The notes under the pieces are model-generated. The model was given only the letters and a program-made list of their open reading frames with translations, did not search any database and had not been told where the DNA came from. A DNA stretch of 64,000 nt from Plectrocnemia conspersa (lineage: Eukaryota; Arthropoda; Insecta; Trichoptera; Polycentropodidae): the NCBI GenBank assembly GCA_009617715.1, contig VTFK01000308.1, positions 310,001 through 374,000 on the forward strand, read 5' to 3'. The position numbers and the translations under genes are program-made. Positions 1-12,992 of this stretch are shown piece by piece; the first letter of the stretch is position 1, and each line of letters starts with the position of its first letter.

Positions 1-1617
1 GTGTCATACATACAATTAAATAGATTCGTTGAGAATAATTCATGGGGTGTTCAATGTTCTTACCAACGCTCGTACCTAACCTGTCCAACAGTTTTGGTGC
101 GAGCGAGATATTTTTAAAATATCTCTAAAATAAATAATTTATTGCCCATTTATATTTATTAATGTTTTAATTAATTGCCCTAAGAAAATACTGACCGTTT
201 ATAATTATGGACTGGCTTTATATTTATAATATGACTGATTATTTCATTTAAACGTTACTAATTATTTGCTCTTTAAAAAACTGATCATTTAATTTTATAC
301 TTTTTTTATTATGGCCGAATACATAATGTATATTTTCTTCTAGAATTACACAAAATTTGAAAAGGGGTGATTATATTTACCTCAAGGCCCTAGAGTGCCA
401 CTCAGCTTCTCAATTTAGAAGATACTTTATATCGGAGGATAAGTGAATATGTTTATAGCATGCGCCCAAAGAGAAACTACATATTATACTATGACAATAA
501 AATTCGTCATTACGGAATTTTCTTAGACATTTTCAATTGTTTTTCTTTTATTAAAATGAATTATAAATAAATATCTAAAAATTTAATTTAAAAAAGAGAT
601 TTTAATGCTTATTTTATGTTAAGAAAGTGATGACGAATAGACAATAGTGGCATCTGTTGACAAATAAAAATACAACTTACAAAATATAATAAGTTTATTA
701 GTAAAAATAAATTATACAAGCGGTAAATTTAATATTTTTTTATTAAAATAAATTCATTAATTTCAACATTACATAATATAGTTATATAGACTAAAAAGTT
801 TTTGCAATTACAAAAATAGTTTTTTATAACAATTTATGTGTTCGAAATATAAAAGAGTATCATTAATTATTTTCATAAGTAAAAGTTCCATAATACCCGA
901 ATTCAAAATATACTTTAATTTACAATATTTTACTTAAAATGCAAAACATTTTCTGTTAAATATCGTTATAAATTTATATTTTTCTACTGATTTACAGTAT
1001 TTGTAAATTTAACATTAAGTTTTAAAAATCATTATAATTAATACATAGTTTATAATAACATATTACATATTTATTGATGCATTTACTATATATAGTAAAT
1101 GTACAAAAATACATTTTACTTAATTTTAATAAATTCCTTTCCATTTAAAAAAAAAATAGATAAATATTTTTAGTTACAATGATATGGAATTCATTATTTT
1201 TACATTAACAGACAATTGTATTCGATTTATTTTGGTCCCTAATGTAAAATGATTAAGAAAATTATATTACATACTGGCTCTTCAAATACATTATTATAAT
1301 AAGTTAAAATATCATAGTAAATCGTACATAAAACATGCAATCATTTTAATTTTGATTCAAAACATTGTAAATAATCACATTATATAAATATTATTGTTAT
1401 CACAACATTAAAGGCATTCAACGGACAAATTTATATTAATAAAAATATTGTCAGTCGCAGTTCTGAATGTAAATATGTATATATATATATATATATATAA
1501 AAAAAATACATTCCTAATATATTATTAATTATATTTGGCGTTAAAAATAGTACATAAGATTTCCTCCACCGTTTAAAATTAATATAATACCATTGAAACT
1601 ATTTAATAGCTTATAGT

Positions 1618-2510
1618 TTAACTGCAGTTACTCGAACCTGAAGTACCGGGACTGCCTTTGTATTTATCATACCATGGATTACAATGCTTGCACTCTCTCA
1701 TCTTATCTTCAAAGTATATAATTTTTTTCTTCATATAATCGATGGTTTCGTCTTTTGTCGCAATTGATTCTTTAAAGATACGACAGTGTCTTCTAAAGCA
1801 CCGAATAAGGCTAACGATTCAGGTTCCGAATCGCAAACTGGAGGCGGTTCGTCCAAGCAGAAAAAGTCCCGCACCGTGGGATCCGTAGATATGTTCCTTA
1901 CGACTACATTAATGAAGAGCTGCAAGCCTCTGACTCGCTCGTCCAAGAACGCAGGCTCAAAATTGTCTTTAAACAGTCTTTTACCGGGCAGCGGTAAGCT
2001 CAATTGTGGATATATATCTTTGAGCTTTGAATACAATCTCACAAAATCGGTGTATCGTCTGAAGACCATCCAGGATAAACCCGTGCGCGGATCATCTATT
2101 CTCAATTTGAAAATGGTGAATCTAGCTCGCTCTTCCATCACTTCGTAACCGATGATCGGTATTTGAAAAGACGTGGGACGCGTCAATGATCTGTATTCGC
2201 CGATCGTTTCTGAAGATGTTCTTCTAGAACTAATTTTTGTACTAGTCGTATTTGAAGCTATGGAGTTAGTCCGAGCGTTGGAATAAGTCGTATCCATCTT
2301 CGTGTTAGAACTCTCGCCGTATGTACTTGGGTGGTTTTTGTTTACGTCTACAATTTGAGGTTCTACTGTGACAGTAGACTGTTCCGTAATGATGTTATTC
2401 ACTTCCTGTTGCTCACTCAATGACAATCGAGATAAGTTTTGTATGATATTTCTGTTTGAATCTTCATTAAGTGCGTTCATAATAGACATACTGTTCTGTT
2501 TATCGTCCAT
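1618..2510 (-). CDS. SNX16: Sorting nexin-16 (PX domain plus coiled coil), frame break near the C-terminus
   Basis: Endosomal sorting nexin; in the known family the PX domain binds PI3P on early/recycling endosomes and the coiled coil mediates oligomerisation. The ORF from ATG 2510 runs 259 codons to a TGA at 1731-1733. Residues 1-110 are Ser/Thr/Asn-rich and look disordered. The PX domain covers about 115-220, with the phosphoinositide-binding RRYTDF (151-156), the PLPGKR proline loop (173-178) and the ERVRGLQLFI helix. The EPPP linker and ALEDTVVSLK helix start match SNX16. Downstream of 1776 the same strand stays open one frame over, with coiled-coil-like text (KDETIDYMKKKI, then FEDKMRECKHCNPWYDKY) to a TAA at 1618-1620. 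The natural protein therefore probably has about 300 residues, and the 259-residue stop is produced by a one-base slip. No intron is visible in the coding part. The family call is secure; the C-terminus is inferred. Confidence 0.88.
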
Positions 2511-3865
2511 GTTTAATAAATTCGCGTTATTATCATCTCACGTTAACCTAAAACATACACAAGTAAACAATGAGTCATTACAAAATACGATATTTCAAAG
2601 TATGTGTTTATAACTGACTGTACTGTACGTTTGTAATATGAGTTTATCAGTATTTTAACTAAGTTTCTTATGACATATGCGAGCAATGATTGTAAAATAT
2701 TCACTCACATGCGATATCATGTTGTAAAGTGACAGTAATTGATAAGTCGTTATCTCAACTATGACACATTGCGAAAATACTCGCACTTTAATTCATTTTT
2801 TTTCCGCTTCAGTAAGAAGAATTGGCGTTCTAATGTCAGAAATAACCTATATTCGGCGTCAAACGACGCATAAATAATGACGCACGCTAATTATGTATTT
2901 ACGGGAAGGGAGCAAAACAACGAACAGCTGCCTGACAAGCACGTGACACGTGTTCGAGAGCGCGCGTCAAAAATTACGTTCGTGTACACTGCAAATTAGT
3001 TTTTAATAATGTTGTTAAATAAATTTTAATTGAAAAAATTATACATTCAAAAATCACTTTATTTGTTATGCTTTTATGAGAATCTCCTCTTATCTTAAAA
3101 TTTATAATTGCTTAATATCATATACATATATGTTTTCAACATTTTACATTTTACATGTCAAAGCCATATATTTTTTGTATTTCGTAATTAATTAAACAAT
3201 AAGAATAAATATATCATTTTTAGGTAGTCTCCGTGGCATGCAATATAGTAACGAAACACATATTTGGTTCAAAGGGAAGTGAAATAATTTAATAAAAAAT
3301 AATAAGAATGATGACAATTATTTTATTGTTTTGATTTTTTATCGCACTCGTAAGGTTCTTATAGCCTTTTAAACTATAATTATAAATTATGCACAAAATA
3401 ATCAAATTAGAAACTGTTTTATCATTAAACATAATAGAAATACACTAATTTGCAAATTCAATTACAACCCACATCATGCGCACTATGAATGGCTGATAAT
3501 TATATACACGATATCGGTAATCAATTAAAATATTCATATGGTGGCTATATTTCATTATCGTTATTTTATTGCTATAAATTCTGCGAAAGAATATTTTTTA
3601 ATTATTTACATCCAAAGGGAAAAAATTTATATTAATTTTAGATACCTTTTAAACAGAATAGGCAGTAAAGCAAATGTAATTTACAATGTCTTCTTTGCGC
3701 ATATTATTTCAATTATTATTAGTACTAATTGCCAGAATGCGAGAATTTCATAATAATTTTCCAAAATTGTTAATAATAACATATATTATTTTTTTATAAG
3801 GTTGCTGAAAAACTAATTGAAATATATATGTTTGACAATAAAAATTAAAGTTGTTTTTTCATATA
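2511..3865. other. Gene-free stretch upstream of SNX16
   Basis: AT-rich, with no convincing coding region. Around 2,880-2,990 there is a locally GC-richer patch with a CACGTG E-box in the sequence acacgtgttcgagagcgcgcg, a plausible promoter area for the minus-strand SNX16 gene. The 71-codon ORF at 3538-3753 is low-complexity AT sequence and is not supported as a gene. Confidence 0.4.
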
Positions 3866-4760
3866 CCGAGTGATCCAATTCCAGTTTCTTATGTTGGCAG
3901 CACTGTAAATCAGACAGCTGTCAATAATCACGCGTGTTCAACGTGTCAAATGTTAGTTTACAACAACATATTTACAAAATGGATTACTTAATCACCGCTC
4001 AACATGTGATTATAATCAATTTCATCGTCCTACTGAGCAAACAATTCGCAACGTAGTGAAAAAAATTAAAAAGACTGAAAGCGTCGGAGATGATGTACGG
4101 CCTATACATTGTCGTGTCGCCCGTACGCGTAGCTGAGAGTATTAATGCTGTAAGTAAAAGTGTGGCTGAAGTGTGACGTTTAAAGCTTTTAGGCTATTCT
4201 TATGGCTTTCTTTGGTGCACTTTGCATCTGGACTTGAACCTGCAACCGTATACAATTCAGATAACATAATATTTGAAGCCCAGAGACCATGGATAGCAAA
4301 GAATTTACGCAGTGTATGTCTAACGACCAACAGGAAGTTGATGCTGATTTTTCAAAGAAAATTGTCTTCTCTGAAGAGGCATATTTCCCCTTCTCTGGTT
4401 TGTTTAATAGCAAAATTGCCCCATATATAGTGAGGGAAATTTTCATGTGATTTACAAGAGAGCATTACATGCTCAAAAATTGACTGTATGGTGCGCATTG
4501 TGACCAGGCGGCATCATTGGGTTTTACTTTTTTTAATACGATGAAGGTTGGACTGTAAGTCAATGGTACGCACTATAGGTGCATGATTACTAATTATTTT
4601 TGCGTTCTCAAATATTGTTTGTAGTATCGCATGCAAGAACTGAAGTGTTAGATGACTCCCTAATACGCACAGCTGTCGAAAATTATTCTCATTCAGGTAC
4701 TCGCAGATGGTGAACGCATTGTGGTCTAGACATTATATATACTTTAATCTGGTTATTGTT
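3866..4760 (+). mobile_element. Decayed mariner-like element, copy 1
   Basis: The start is set by a TA dinucleotide (3864-3865) and a terminal inverted repeat shared with the copy ending at 6606 (ccgagtgatccaattc here, acggatgattcaattc in the other). Just inside, an ATG at 3979 gives MDYLITAQHVI, then a frame-broken text resembling the N-terminal helix-turn-helix of Tc1/mariner transposases. After an internal deletion the text resumes near 4,320 with EVDADFSKKIVFSEEA, the first catalytic Asp region, then QKLTVWCAL near 4,465. It ends in a degraded C-terminus near 4,700. Frameshifts and stops make it inactive. The 85-codon ORF at 4173-4430 is a patchwork of this fossil. The right end is approximate. 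Confidence 0.75.
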
Positions 4761-5930
4761 GTTACTATTTTTATTAAGTTTGCTTATACATATTATTTTT
4801 ATGCAAGATATTATTCTCTGTATATGTATTGAACTTGTTAAGTGCTATAAGTAATTAAATAATTAGCTAATTAACCTATATACGGGGCAAATTTCAAAAT
4901 TCAGTATAATTGCAAAAGTAAATTCAAAATATAATATATTTATTTAATTTGTTTTATTAAATATATGAAAATCACTTCTATACATATTAATATTAGTGAT
5001 AAATAACTGGTGCCCTTATACCGGTGCTTAGGTAAAATAAAATCGCATTATTAATAGGGTTTGCGCCATTTATAAACCCTTCATTTGGACATAGTATTCT
5101 CATCACATGCTTTCTCGACATTTGCACCGCATTTCATTTCGTTTTTTAACGTAAAATTCAATTATTTTTTTTTGTTTCGAACCAGAAATTATCAGGTTAA
5201 CCCTTAATTTTTTTTTAAGTAGTCGAATCTAGATATTTATTTTTACCAGTGAAAATGTTATTTATTTGGCAGGTTCCACTAAAAGTAAATGATTTTAACT
5301 AGTAGTACTTAATAGGAGAAAATAAACGGAAGAAGAATTTCAAGCAGACGTCGCTTCTCGCATATTTCTGCATAGTTTGTCTGCACTTGGATATTACAGT
5401 ATGTTTTTAAATAATGATAGCTATTTTTATCGATATGACTATGGTTTTCTGATATAATTGTATTGGTAAAAGTGTAATTCAAGCAAATTTTGGCGCCAAA
5501 ACAATTATCACTACTCAAAAGTCAAAAATTCACTGCAAAAGCAATAAAATCATATCTTTGCAGTCAACGTAATAATTTCTCATTTCTGAGAGGGGAAAAT
5601 TGTTTTTTTGCGCTCTCTTATTGGTCAAAATTCGATTTAGATATACTTTTTTTGATTTTTCCTTATTTTAAATCGTAATATTGTTATGAAAAATCCTAAT
5701 ATGAACCCTAGATAATCGACCGTTTCCGTTGCGCCAGCGACGGAACGAAATACTATGAATTTGAATGACATGTTGATATTAAGAAAACAATCACTGACTG
5801 GCCAACTTTTGCTCCCCTCCCTCTCCTCTAAAAGAATCTGAAATGACGTTCCTAGAACTTGAGGGCTAGTTGACGTCACCAAAACGTAAAATTATGCAAC
5901 CTAGGAACGTTTCACTAAAAACATCCATCG
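4761..5930. other. Gene-free repeat-bearing spacer between the two mariner copies
   Basis: No coding region seen. It contains one copy of a dispersed repeat (5313-5560). The part from 5,690 to 5,930 is GC-richer and unidentified; it may hold the lost 3' part of mariner copy 2 or an unrelated insertion. Confidence 0.4.
5313..5560 (+). repeat. Dispersed repeat, copy 1 (partner at 30739-30910)
   Basis: Shared blocks in the same order and orientation as at 30,739: agacgtcgc, then tctgca with a ggatattaca-like stretch, then atgatagctat, and finally aaaaattcac followed by aaaagcaataaaatc. This copy holds about 80 extra bases in the middle. No coding capacity; class unknown, probably a non-autonomous transposon. 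Confidence 0.6.
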
Positions 5931-6606
5931 TTGCACCCGATATGTAGCAAGTTGCGCCGTTTTGCTGGAATCACATGTCTTCCACATCAATATCTTCGAT
6001 TTCGAGTAAAAATAATCAGTTATCATGCACATATAGCGCTCACCATTGACTGTTACAGTCCGACCTTCATCGTTTTCAAATAACTAAGGCCTAATAACGC
6101 CGCCTGATTACAATACGTAGCAAACGATCATTTTTTGGGCATATGATCGTTTGTTGGTCACATGATAACTTTCCTCACTCCATGTGCGGCAATTTTGTTT
6201 AATAATACACCAAATCAGCAATTTCTGATCTTCGGTCACACTTTCATTTACAGTAGCAATATTCTCGGCTGAACAGGCGTCACGATGACGCATAGGCCTT
6301 ACCCTATCTCCGACGCTTCCAGCCTCTTCAAATTTTTTTCACTACGTTGTGAATTATTCGCTCAGTAGGAAAATGAAATTGACCATAATCTTCCCATAAA
6401 TTTCGACACACAGTTCGTATAAAATTGTTATTTTTGTTAATTGTTAAAACAAATGAACAATTTTAATGCGTTCAGCAGTGGTTAAGTGATCCATTTTATA
6501 AATGTGTTGCTGCAAACTAACATTTGACATTTAAACACGCATGATTATTGACAGCTGTCCGATTTACAATGCTGCTAATATAAAAAACTTGAATTGAATC
6601 ATCCGT
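5931..6606 (-). mobile_element. Decayed mariner-like element, copy 2 (inverted relative to copy 1)
   Basis: Its outer end at 6606 abuts TA 6607-6608 and carries the inverted repeat shared with 3866. Read on the minus strand, the N-terminal region runs through RPMRHRDACSAENIATVNES (the EENIAAVxES-type linker). It jumps by internal deletion to KQNCRTWSEES and then to GRTVTVNGERYMCMITDYF, typical of the middle of mariner transposases, ending near 5,950 in a degraded catalytic region. Several stops and frameshifts are present. The 61-codon ORF at 6108-6293 is part of it. Confidence 0.72.
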
Positions 6607-6879
6607 TACAATCGAATGTATTTTCGGGGGCAAGAGTAATATAAAATAAGTTGTTCTCCTCTGTATATAATAGATATATTTATTGTATTTTACAATTTTA
6701 ATGAACTTCTATTTGTCATTTTATTTTAATGAAAACATGTCTACATTTTTGGACGTGTTTGCAAATGTGCGTAGCCGATTCTGAATTTATTGCCATAAAA
6801 TATGAGAATTTGTGTTAATTGTAACGAATAAATGAAAATTTGAAAAATATATAATAATTGAATTTATCGATATTTTAGT

Positions 6880-7034
6880 AGGAGTGAACGCAGTGTGTAT
6901 TTGCGTTGCGGCAACATCGAGTGTCAGTGCAGCGGGCTGGCGGGTCGGTGGGCTGTTGGGCTCCCGCGCCCACTGGCCGATGCAGGAGGCCGCGGGAGAC
7001 GACTCCGCCGCCTTCGCCACCTATACGAGGCCAG
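6880..7034 (+). promoter_or_regulatory. GC-rich island with a splice donor; candidate first exon of MGAT2
   Basis: A sharp GC- and CpG-rich block in AT-rich surroundings, ending in the good donor GAGGCCAG/GTACCC (GT at 7035-7036). It lies upstream of the untranslated exon at 12621-12992 and of the coding exons on the same strand. The ORFs read through it in several frames are composition artefacts. A CpG-rich promoter plus 5' UTR exon is an inference; transcript data would decide. Confidence 0.35.
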
Positions 7035-10000
7035 GTACCCTCAAAGCTTCTCAAACTCGAACGTTCGCTCACCTTCCGCCCTCCGCCTACTGTCAATTAT
7101 TATTATTTTACCCACATATGTGTTGTATACACCGTTTATGGCAACATTTAACGTTATGTTATTACATTATAATGCCATTAAGCTTTCCGCTGCTATTACC
7201 GTTCGACGCAGCGTGCGCATTCCTTCGCGTAATAGTAAGCGATTCGCACTTATTTTAATATTCAAACGATCGCATCTGTGTGTTATATAAATTCAATCAA
7301 AACAACTTCTACGATTCATATTTTTATTGCGAAAATGTTGCCAGTTTATATATATTTTCGTAATTCGTCATGGCGGTAACATTTACAGGGTAGGCAACTG
7401 GAATACTAATAAATACCCTTTTGATGTTTATGATAATATTTTTTTAAATTTCACTTTATTTTTTTTTACTTTTATATATTTATAATACTTCTATTTGCAC
7501 CAATATTTGTTTATAGCTTGCCTGAGTCATTTATTTATATTTTTTAATATTACAATAATTCAATATGTGCTAATAGTTAATGGAAAATAGTTAGGTCCAA
7601 ATGGATTCGCTAGGCACGTAACCCTGAGATATCAATAAAATATTCACGGAAACTTGATTTCAACTGAAGAATTTTCTTCATAAATATATAGAAATATTTA
7701 AAAAAAAATTATGAAGTTTCTCTGAAAATTTGCTGACTTATGTGTAGATCAGTTGGCAATGGGGTATTAAAAAATAATATATGTATGTATATATATTTAA
7801 AAAAAAATCCAGTTGGTTACAATATTAAATATGGCAATGTGCACATATATTATAGTTTGTTTTAGTTGAATTATAAATAGATTCTGCAAGTCCCAAATGT
7901 TTATACTTTATGTCAATAATAGTTGTAGATTCTAATGTTTTATATCCCCATAGTTTGTAAATGTATCACACATAGATTTTGTAAACTGTATACAACTATG
8001 TGTCTGTAATATTTAACCATCTTTTATGTGGCATAAACGCCAAGAAACTTCTCAAAAAAAAAGGTCGAACTTTTGCAGAATAGTTTTGCAGATTTCGTTT
8101 ATTAGCATAATCCATATTGCTATTTTAAATTAAAATCTATTACATGTCATGAACTTTGATATCAAATCATTAGGTCTCGATATTCTTTTCTCAATACAGA
8201 TTATTATAATATAAGTTAAATCATCCTTATTTATTCTTTTTGGGAGAATCGTTTTTTTGTCTTATTGGGTGCGCTCCATTTACTGCCAATACTATTTCGA
8301 TATGTAATATCCGCTGTTTTTCTTTCTTAGTAATTTATTAGAGGTAAGGAAACGCAATTTTATCTAATCGACCCAGTTCCACGTTTGTTTCATAAATCAT
8401 TGAAAAGATTAAAACTGATAACGGCATTATTTTCGTTATTTCGTATAAACATCATAATTTCAACTATAGTTCTTGGATTGAGAAATATCAACTTACTTGT
8501 ACAAAAATACAAAAAATAATAATAAAGTTACTCTTTTCAAACAAAAGCTTATATATTAAAACGCTGTAAAGAAAAAAAATTTATTCGTATATAAATTACA
8601 TTGATTTCAGCTGTATGATTATTTTTTTTCTGAAAAAATCGAGATGGCGTTTTTATTTTTAGTGTCCTCTATTTTTAAAATCTGGTCACCTTATATAATA
8701 TAAATACTGGCTATTCTTTAAAAGTACTGACCATTCATTATTTATACTGACTGGTGTATAATGACCTGATAAATTAAAAAGTCACTGACACCACAAGTTT
8801 TAACAGCACACTGCACAACCCACAACGCAAAATATCCAGAGTAATTGTCTCCAGGTTCACATAAGCTGAAATCTCGTTAATCACTCAAAAGGGAGTAGCA
8901 TTCTGGTTCTTCTTTCTTAAAACTACACCATTGCTAATAGTGCTATATTATATTGATTTCAATAAGCAGTAGATTTTATAAATATTTAACTCTTGCAATT
9001 AAAATCAGCTAATGGTTCTAAATCATTTCTACTTTTCATTTTCATTATTACATCAATAAAAATGTCTATTTTCGTTACCACTCAACCTTGGCTCAATTTT
9101 CCGAAGTTTAATAAACAATACGTGCTTCATCGGAGCGAGAAATAGACAATTATTCCTATTTGTTCGATACATTTTGTACTTAGCGCTTTGAGTGCCATAA
9201 GAATTGCTTATCGTTTGCGATGTTAATTGAATTGAGTCACACTCTGTTAATGTCGAATGGTGTGCAAACACTTGAACCAGTTTTTCGCGAATATTCATGT
9301 TATTTTCCATATTGTCGACTTTCACTCATTGTTCATGGTGATCTTCCTAGAAAATATTTTCGACGTTGAGTAAAAAGAAACAAACAGGTTATTGTTGAAT
9401 GTCAAATGTTACATGATGCTGTTTAAGCATTGTGTCGTATAAACTTGTTATTGAGCAATAGTATTTTTTTATCTCACCAATTTATCAATGTTTATTTTAA
9501 CATATTGAACAGTGTATCTGATCTAATCATTGTTTAGACACGAATAAACTCATTACTGATGTTATCATTTATTTATTTAACTTTGCTAGGTCTTAAAAAC
9601 AATGAGTTATCAATAATTATATTAAACGAGTAACCAACAATGATCAATTCTATGAATAAAGTATATGCGAGATGCATTTGACCTTTGTTCCAAGAAATCA
9701 AAGCGTTAAATATGCATTGTACAGAAGTTGACGATCTCAAGAAGTGAACTCTCACTATCGATCAATTGAAACAAAACTGTGTCAACAAGTTTCGACAAGT
9801 ATCGTGTGTTTTGCTTCGTTTTTAAAATAATTATTATTTTAATGAGCTTCTCGTGCTGATTGTTGCTAATTGACTTGTCTAAAAAATGTAAATTATCGAC
9901 TTAAAATGAGAAAGTTTCACATTGGAGTGAATCACATATGCTAATTTTTACGTTGAATAAACATAAAGTCGGGCTGTGAAGATTTTCTCAGATCCATTTA

Positions 10001-12620
10001 TGTAAGTGTTTCTGCTATGCTATTATTGTGAATTTTGCTTTATTTAAAATAAATCGTTAATTAAAAGAGTAAGAAAATTTATAATCGTGTTATATTTTTT
10101 ATTTTATTTTTATAATAGCATACGTATTTTTCACGTGCAGTCAAGTTCTTTGTATTTTGATAATAATTTTATCGTTCTAAATTATGTTATCATAAATGTT
10201 TTAAATTTAATCGTAACATTACCAGGAAGTGGCTTATTAATATTTGTATACTAAAATGGAAGTCTTAAGTATCCATTAATTTTAGTATTTTTTTCAAAAA
10301 TTCAAAGTGTTTTTTAATGTTTACTAATCTAATACTAATATTACCTGTTATCGCGTGATATTTATATTTTATGTCATATGAAGTTACGTGCTAGATCACT
10401 TGCACTACTCTACATTTTCCTGCGAGCATTAATCTGGAATTCATCCAAACTGCTTTATAACTTTAAAAATATAGTTTATATTTCATGTACATCTACTAGC
10501 ACGATAGTTCGGTGACTAATATCTAGAAGACCTAGGTTCTAATCCCAAATGAACACTATGGTTTTTTACTTCTATCGTGTCTAAGAGATCGGACTCAGTG
10601 ATTATTATATAAATAAAACTCGATCGATCATCACAATTTAGGTTTTCCTAGATTTTCTAAATCTCGTGAATGAATTGTGTAATGAGTAATTAAAATAAAA
10701 TCGAGCTAGCACATTTTTAATGACATTATTGATTGTAAGCTGTAATAATTTTATAATAATTAAAGAATTTGCATTTGTGTGCACATGCATGAGCGCAATG
10801 CTATGTGTGTGTTTTAGATCTGTCATATCTTACCTTAAATAAATTAAAGAAGTTGTATGCTGCGTTGGTATTACTAGCACTTTGCTAACGGGTCTTTTTT
10901 CGCCCCTTGATGTGCAAAAACAGTCTGTTTCACGAGAACTTTGCGCAATACAGAGATATATAAAAAGTGATAACTTTGGAATTAAAAGGAATTAAAAAAC
11001 AATAGCTTATCAAATGATCTGTATTGTATTGGTACATATGTTAAAATCATTTTATCAATAGTTTTCAATCTGTGGGTCGCATAAGATCAGATCTAGTTTA
11101 TATAATATTTACAAAGAAACTCGATATAAATAAAAAAATGCTGGTTTTTTGAGCACTAGTTGAAGAAATACGTTGATTTTGCTTTCACGAAAAATGTAGT
11201 GTATCCTAAATAAAATTCAACTTTAGTATGATATACATGTAGCGTGTCACATTATTTTATGATTTTTTAATGTTTTAATGCATTTCTCTGAACAAGCAAT
11301 AAAACAAATGGTTCTTGGTTAGAACACCAAGGGGCACCACCACAACTACGTAAATTATAATATATAAAAAAAAAATATATTTCAGTCTTCCATAGGTTAA
11401 AATTTTTATGTTTATAGCTTTGTCCAGCTTTAAGAATAATTTACAATGCTTAAAAAATAATTTACGATCATATTATGCTAGTGTTTGAACAAAGAACTCG
11501 TTATGAAAGTCAGAGGCAATAAAAATAATTATGCCATGAAATATTTTTTTTTTAAAGTATAAACATTGATTCATAGATAGCCAGCACAAAACGATTTAGT
11601 TTTTGCGTGTAGTACTAGGGAACCGGTCGTTAAATATCAGAAGTCATAAAAGGTAGGCACTACCCATCCCATGGATTACCATTAGCCGATCCTCACAGAA
11701 AATCGCTAAAATAAACGCTTAATGTAATTAATGCACACACAAAGCGTTGCGCTCATGTATGTGCTGGCGTCACACAAATACGTGCAATGCATAATGAAAT
11801 TTATTTAACTATTAAACTGTATTTTTACAGAATTGATTGTTGCTATATATACTTATAAACTATGTGTTTTCTGTGTTTCCATATTTACAATTACACAAAT
11901 TTGCCCCATACATGAAAATATGATGTACTAGTGCAAATATATACTTATTTACGGACAAGTTAGTCAACAAACAATTTTTTAAACAAGATGTTTGCATCTA
12001 CAACTTTCACAGGAATATATATTATAATATACATATTATATAGTAACATAATGTTTGTTTTTAAATTATATTATTCACGTGCTTCAAAATTGCTTTGGTA
12101 GATCTTAAACTTTTTTTTATATACATATATAATATAAAATTATTTTAGAGTGGTTCATAAATATTTAGAATTAGATGAAAACTTTTTAATTTAATTATGT
12201 GTTAATTGTATTTTCAATAGCTAATGAATATAAATAACATTTGGTTAATTTATACTAATTTTATTTACTCTACATATGGTATAAATAAATAATAGAGAGA
12301 GCATATCGTTCGTAAATTGATGCAAGAAAACTTTCATTTTATTGTGCACCATTTTTAAATAAATCTATTATTTATTTATTAAAAAGGTAAAGAATTTTTT
12401 TTATAGAAATCAACAATTAAAATAATCTTATTTCGCCCAATTGCAATTAAGTTGTTAACTTCAAAGGAAGCAATTAAAAATATCACTTTACACCGCAGTT
12501 AGATAACCTAAACTGTTGTAGTGTGACAACGGATGTGAACCCACTTTTCAGGATAATTAATATTCGCATTCGATAACGACTATTTTGTATTTGCACTAAT
12601 TTTTTTTATTTTATTTACAG
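7035..12620. other. Gene-free stretch, possibly the first intron of MGAT2
   Basis: AT-rich sequence without credible coding regions; short ORFs at 9053-9325, 9573-9755 and 10638-10826 have no recognisable content. It holds a tRNA-derived SINE-like repeat (10496-10600). Near 8,650-8,700 there is a short phrase (tttttagtgtcctc) that recurs at 39,146 in the first intron of gene A. Confidence 0.4.
10496..10600 (+). repeat. tRNA-derived SINE-like repeat, copy 1
   Basis: Contains GGTTCTAATCC (10535-10545), a close match to the RNA polymerase III box B consensus, about 35 bases after cggtgactaat. The whole unit aligns with the sequence at 63175-63290 (acgatag, cggtgactaat, agacct, box B, then tatggttttttact-like tail), which marks a dispersed family. 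Confidence 0.5.
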
Positions 12621-12992
12621 ACGTGAAACTCTTCGGCCTCCGCACCGTACGTCCAGAGATCGCAAAATAATTATGGATCGATCTTTTTTATCAAAATTAC
12701 GGCCATAATTAATCCGACACAACCCTCTTGCCGTTTTACTCAAAAAGGAAACGACCGCTCAAACAAACGTGCCATATGAATTTACACTGCAAACGCTATA
12801 AAAGATTGATTGGATCACCATAGTATGATATACTCGCACAGTTTACATTGTATCGGATCAATATGTATTGTGCGAGAGATTTGACGGAGAAGTGCCGTAA
12901 AATGAATGCCAAAGAAGATTAATTTAATAGATCAAATGTATATTTGTTATTGCATATATTGATTTTAAGGAGCTGAAGTTGTGTACAAGAAG
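12621..12992 (+). other. Probable untranslated exon of MGAT2
   Basis: Bounded by a good acceptor (ttttatttacag, AG at 12619-12620) and a good donor (aag/gtaaat at 12992/12993), in the right orientation and position before the coding exon that begins at 13766. It contains many stops, so it would be 5' UTR. Inferred from splice signals only. Confidence 0.4.

Noticed and set aside
1478..1498. (ta)n run, and a similar one near 21,915
   Set aside because: Simple microsatellites of no special interest in AT-rich DNA.
6884..7290. Three overlapping plus ORFs and two minus ORFs in the GC-rich island
   Set aside because: Open in every frame because of composition; no conserved motif, and a splice donor lies inside.
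9053..10826. Minus ORFs of 60-90 codons in the MGAT2 upstream region
   Set aside because: AT-rich, no domain, no promoter or splice context.
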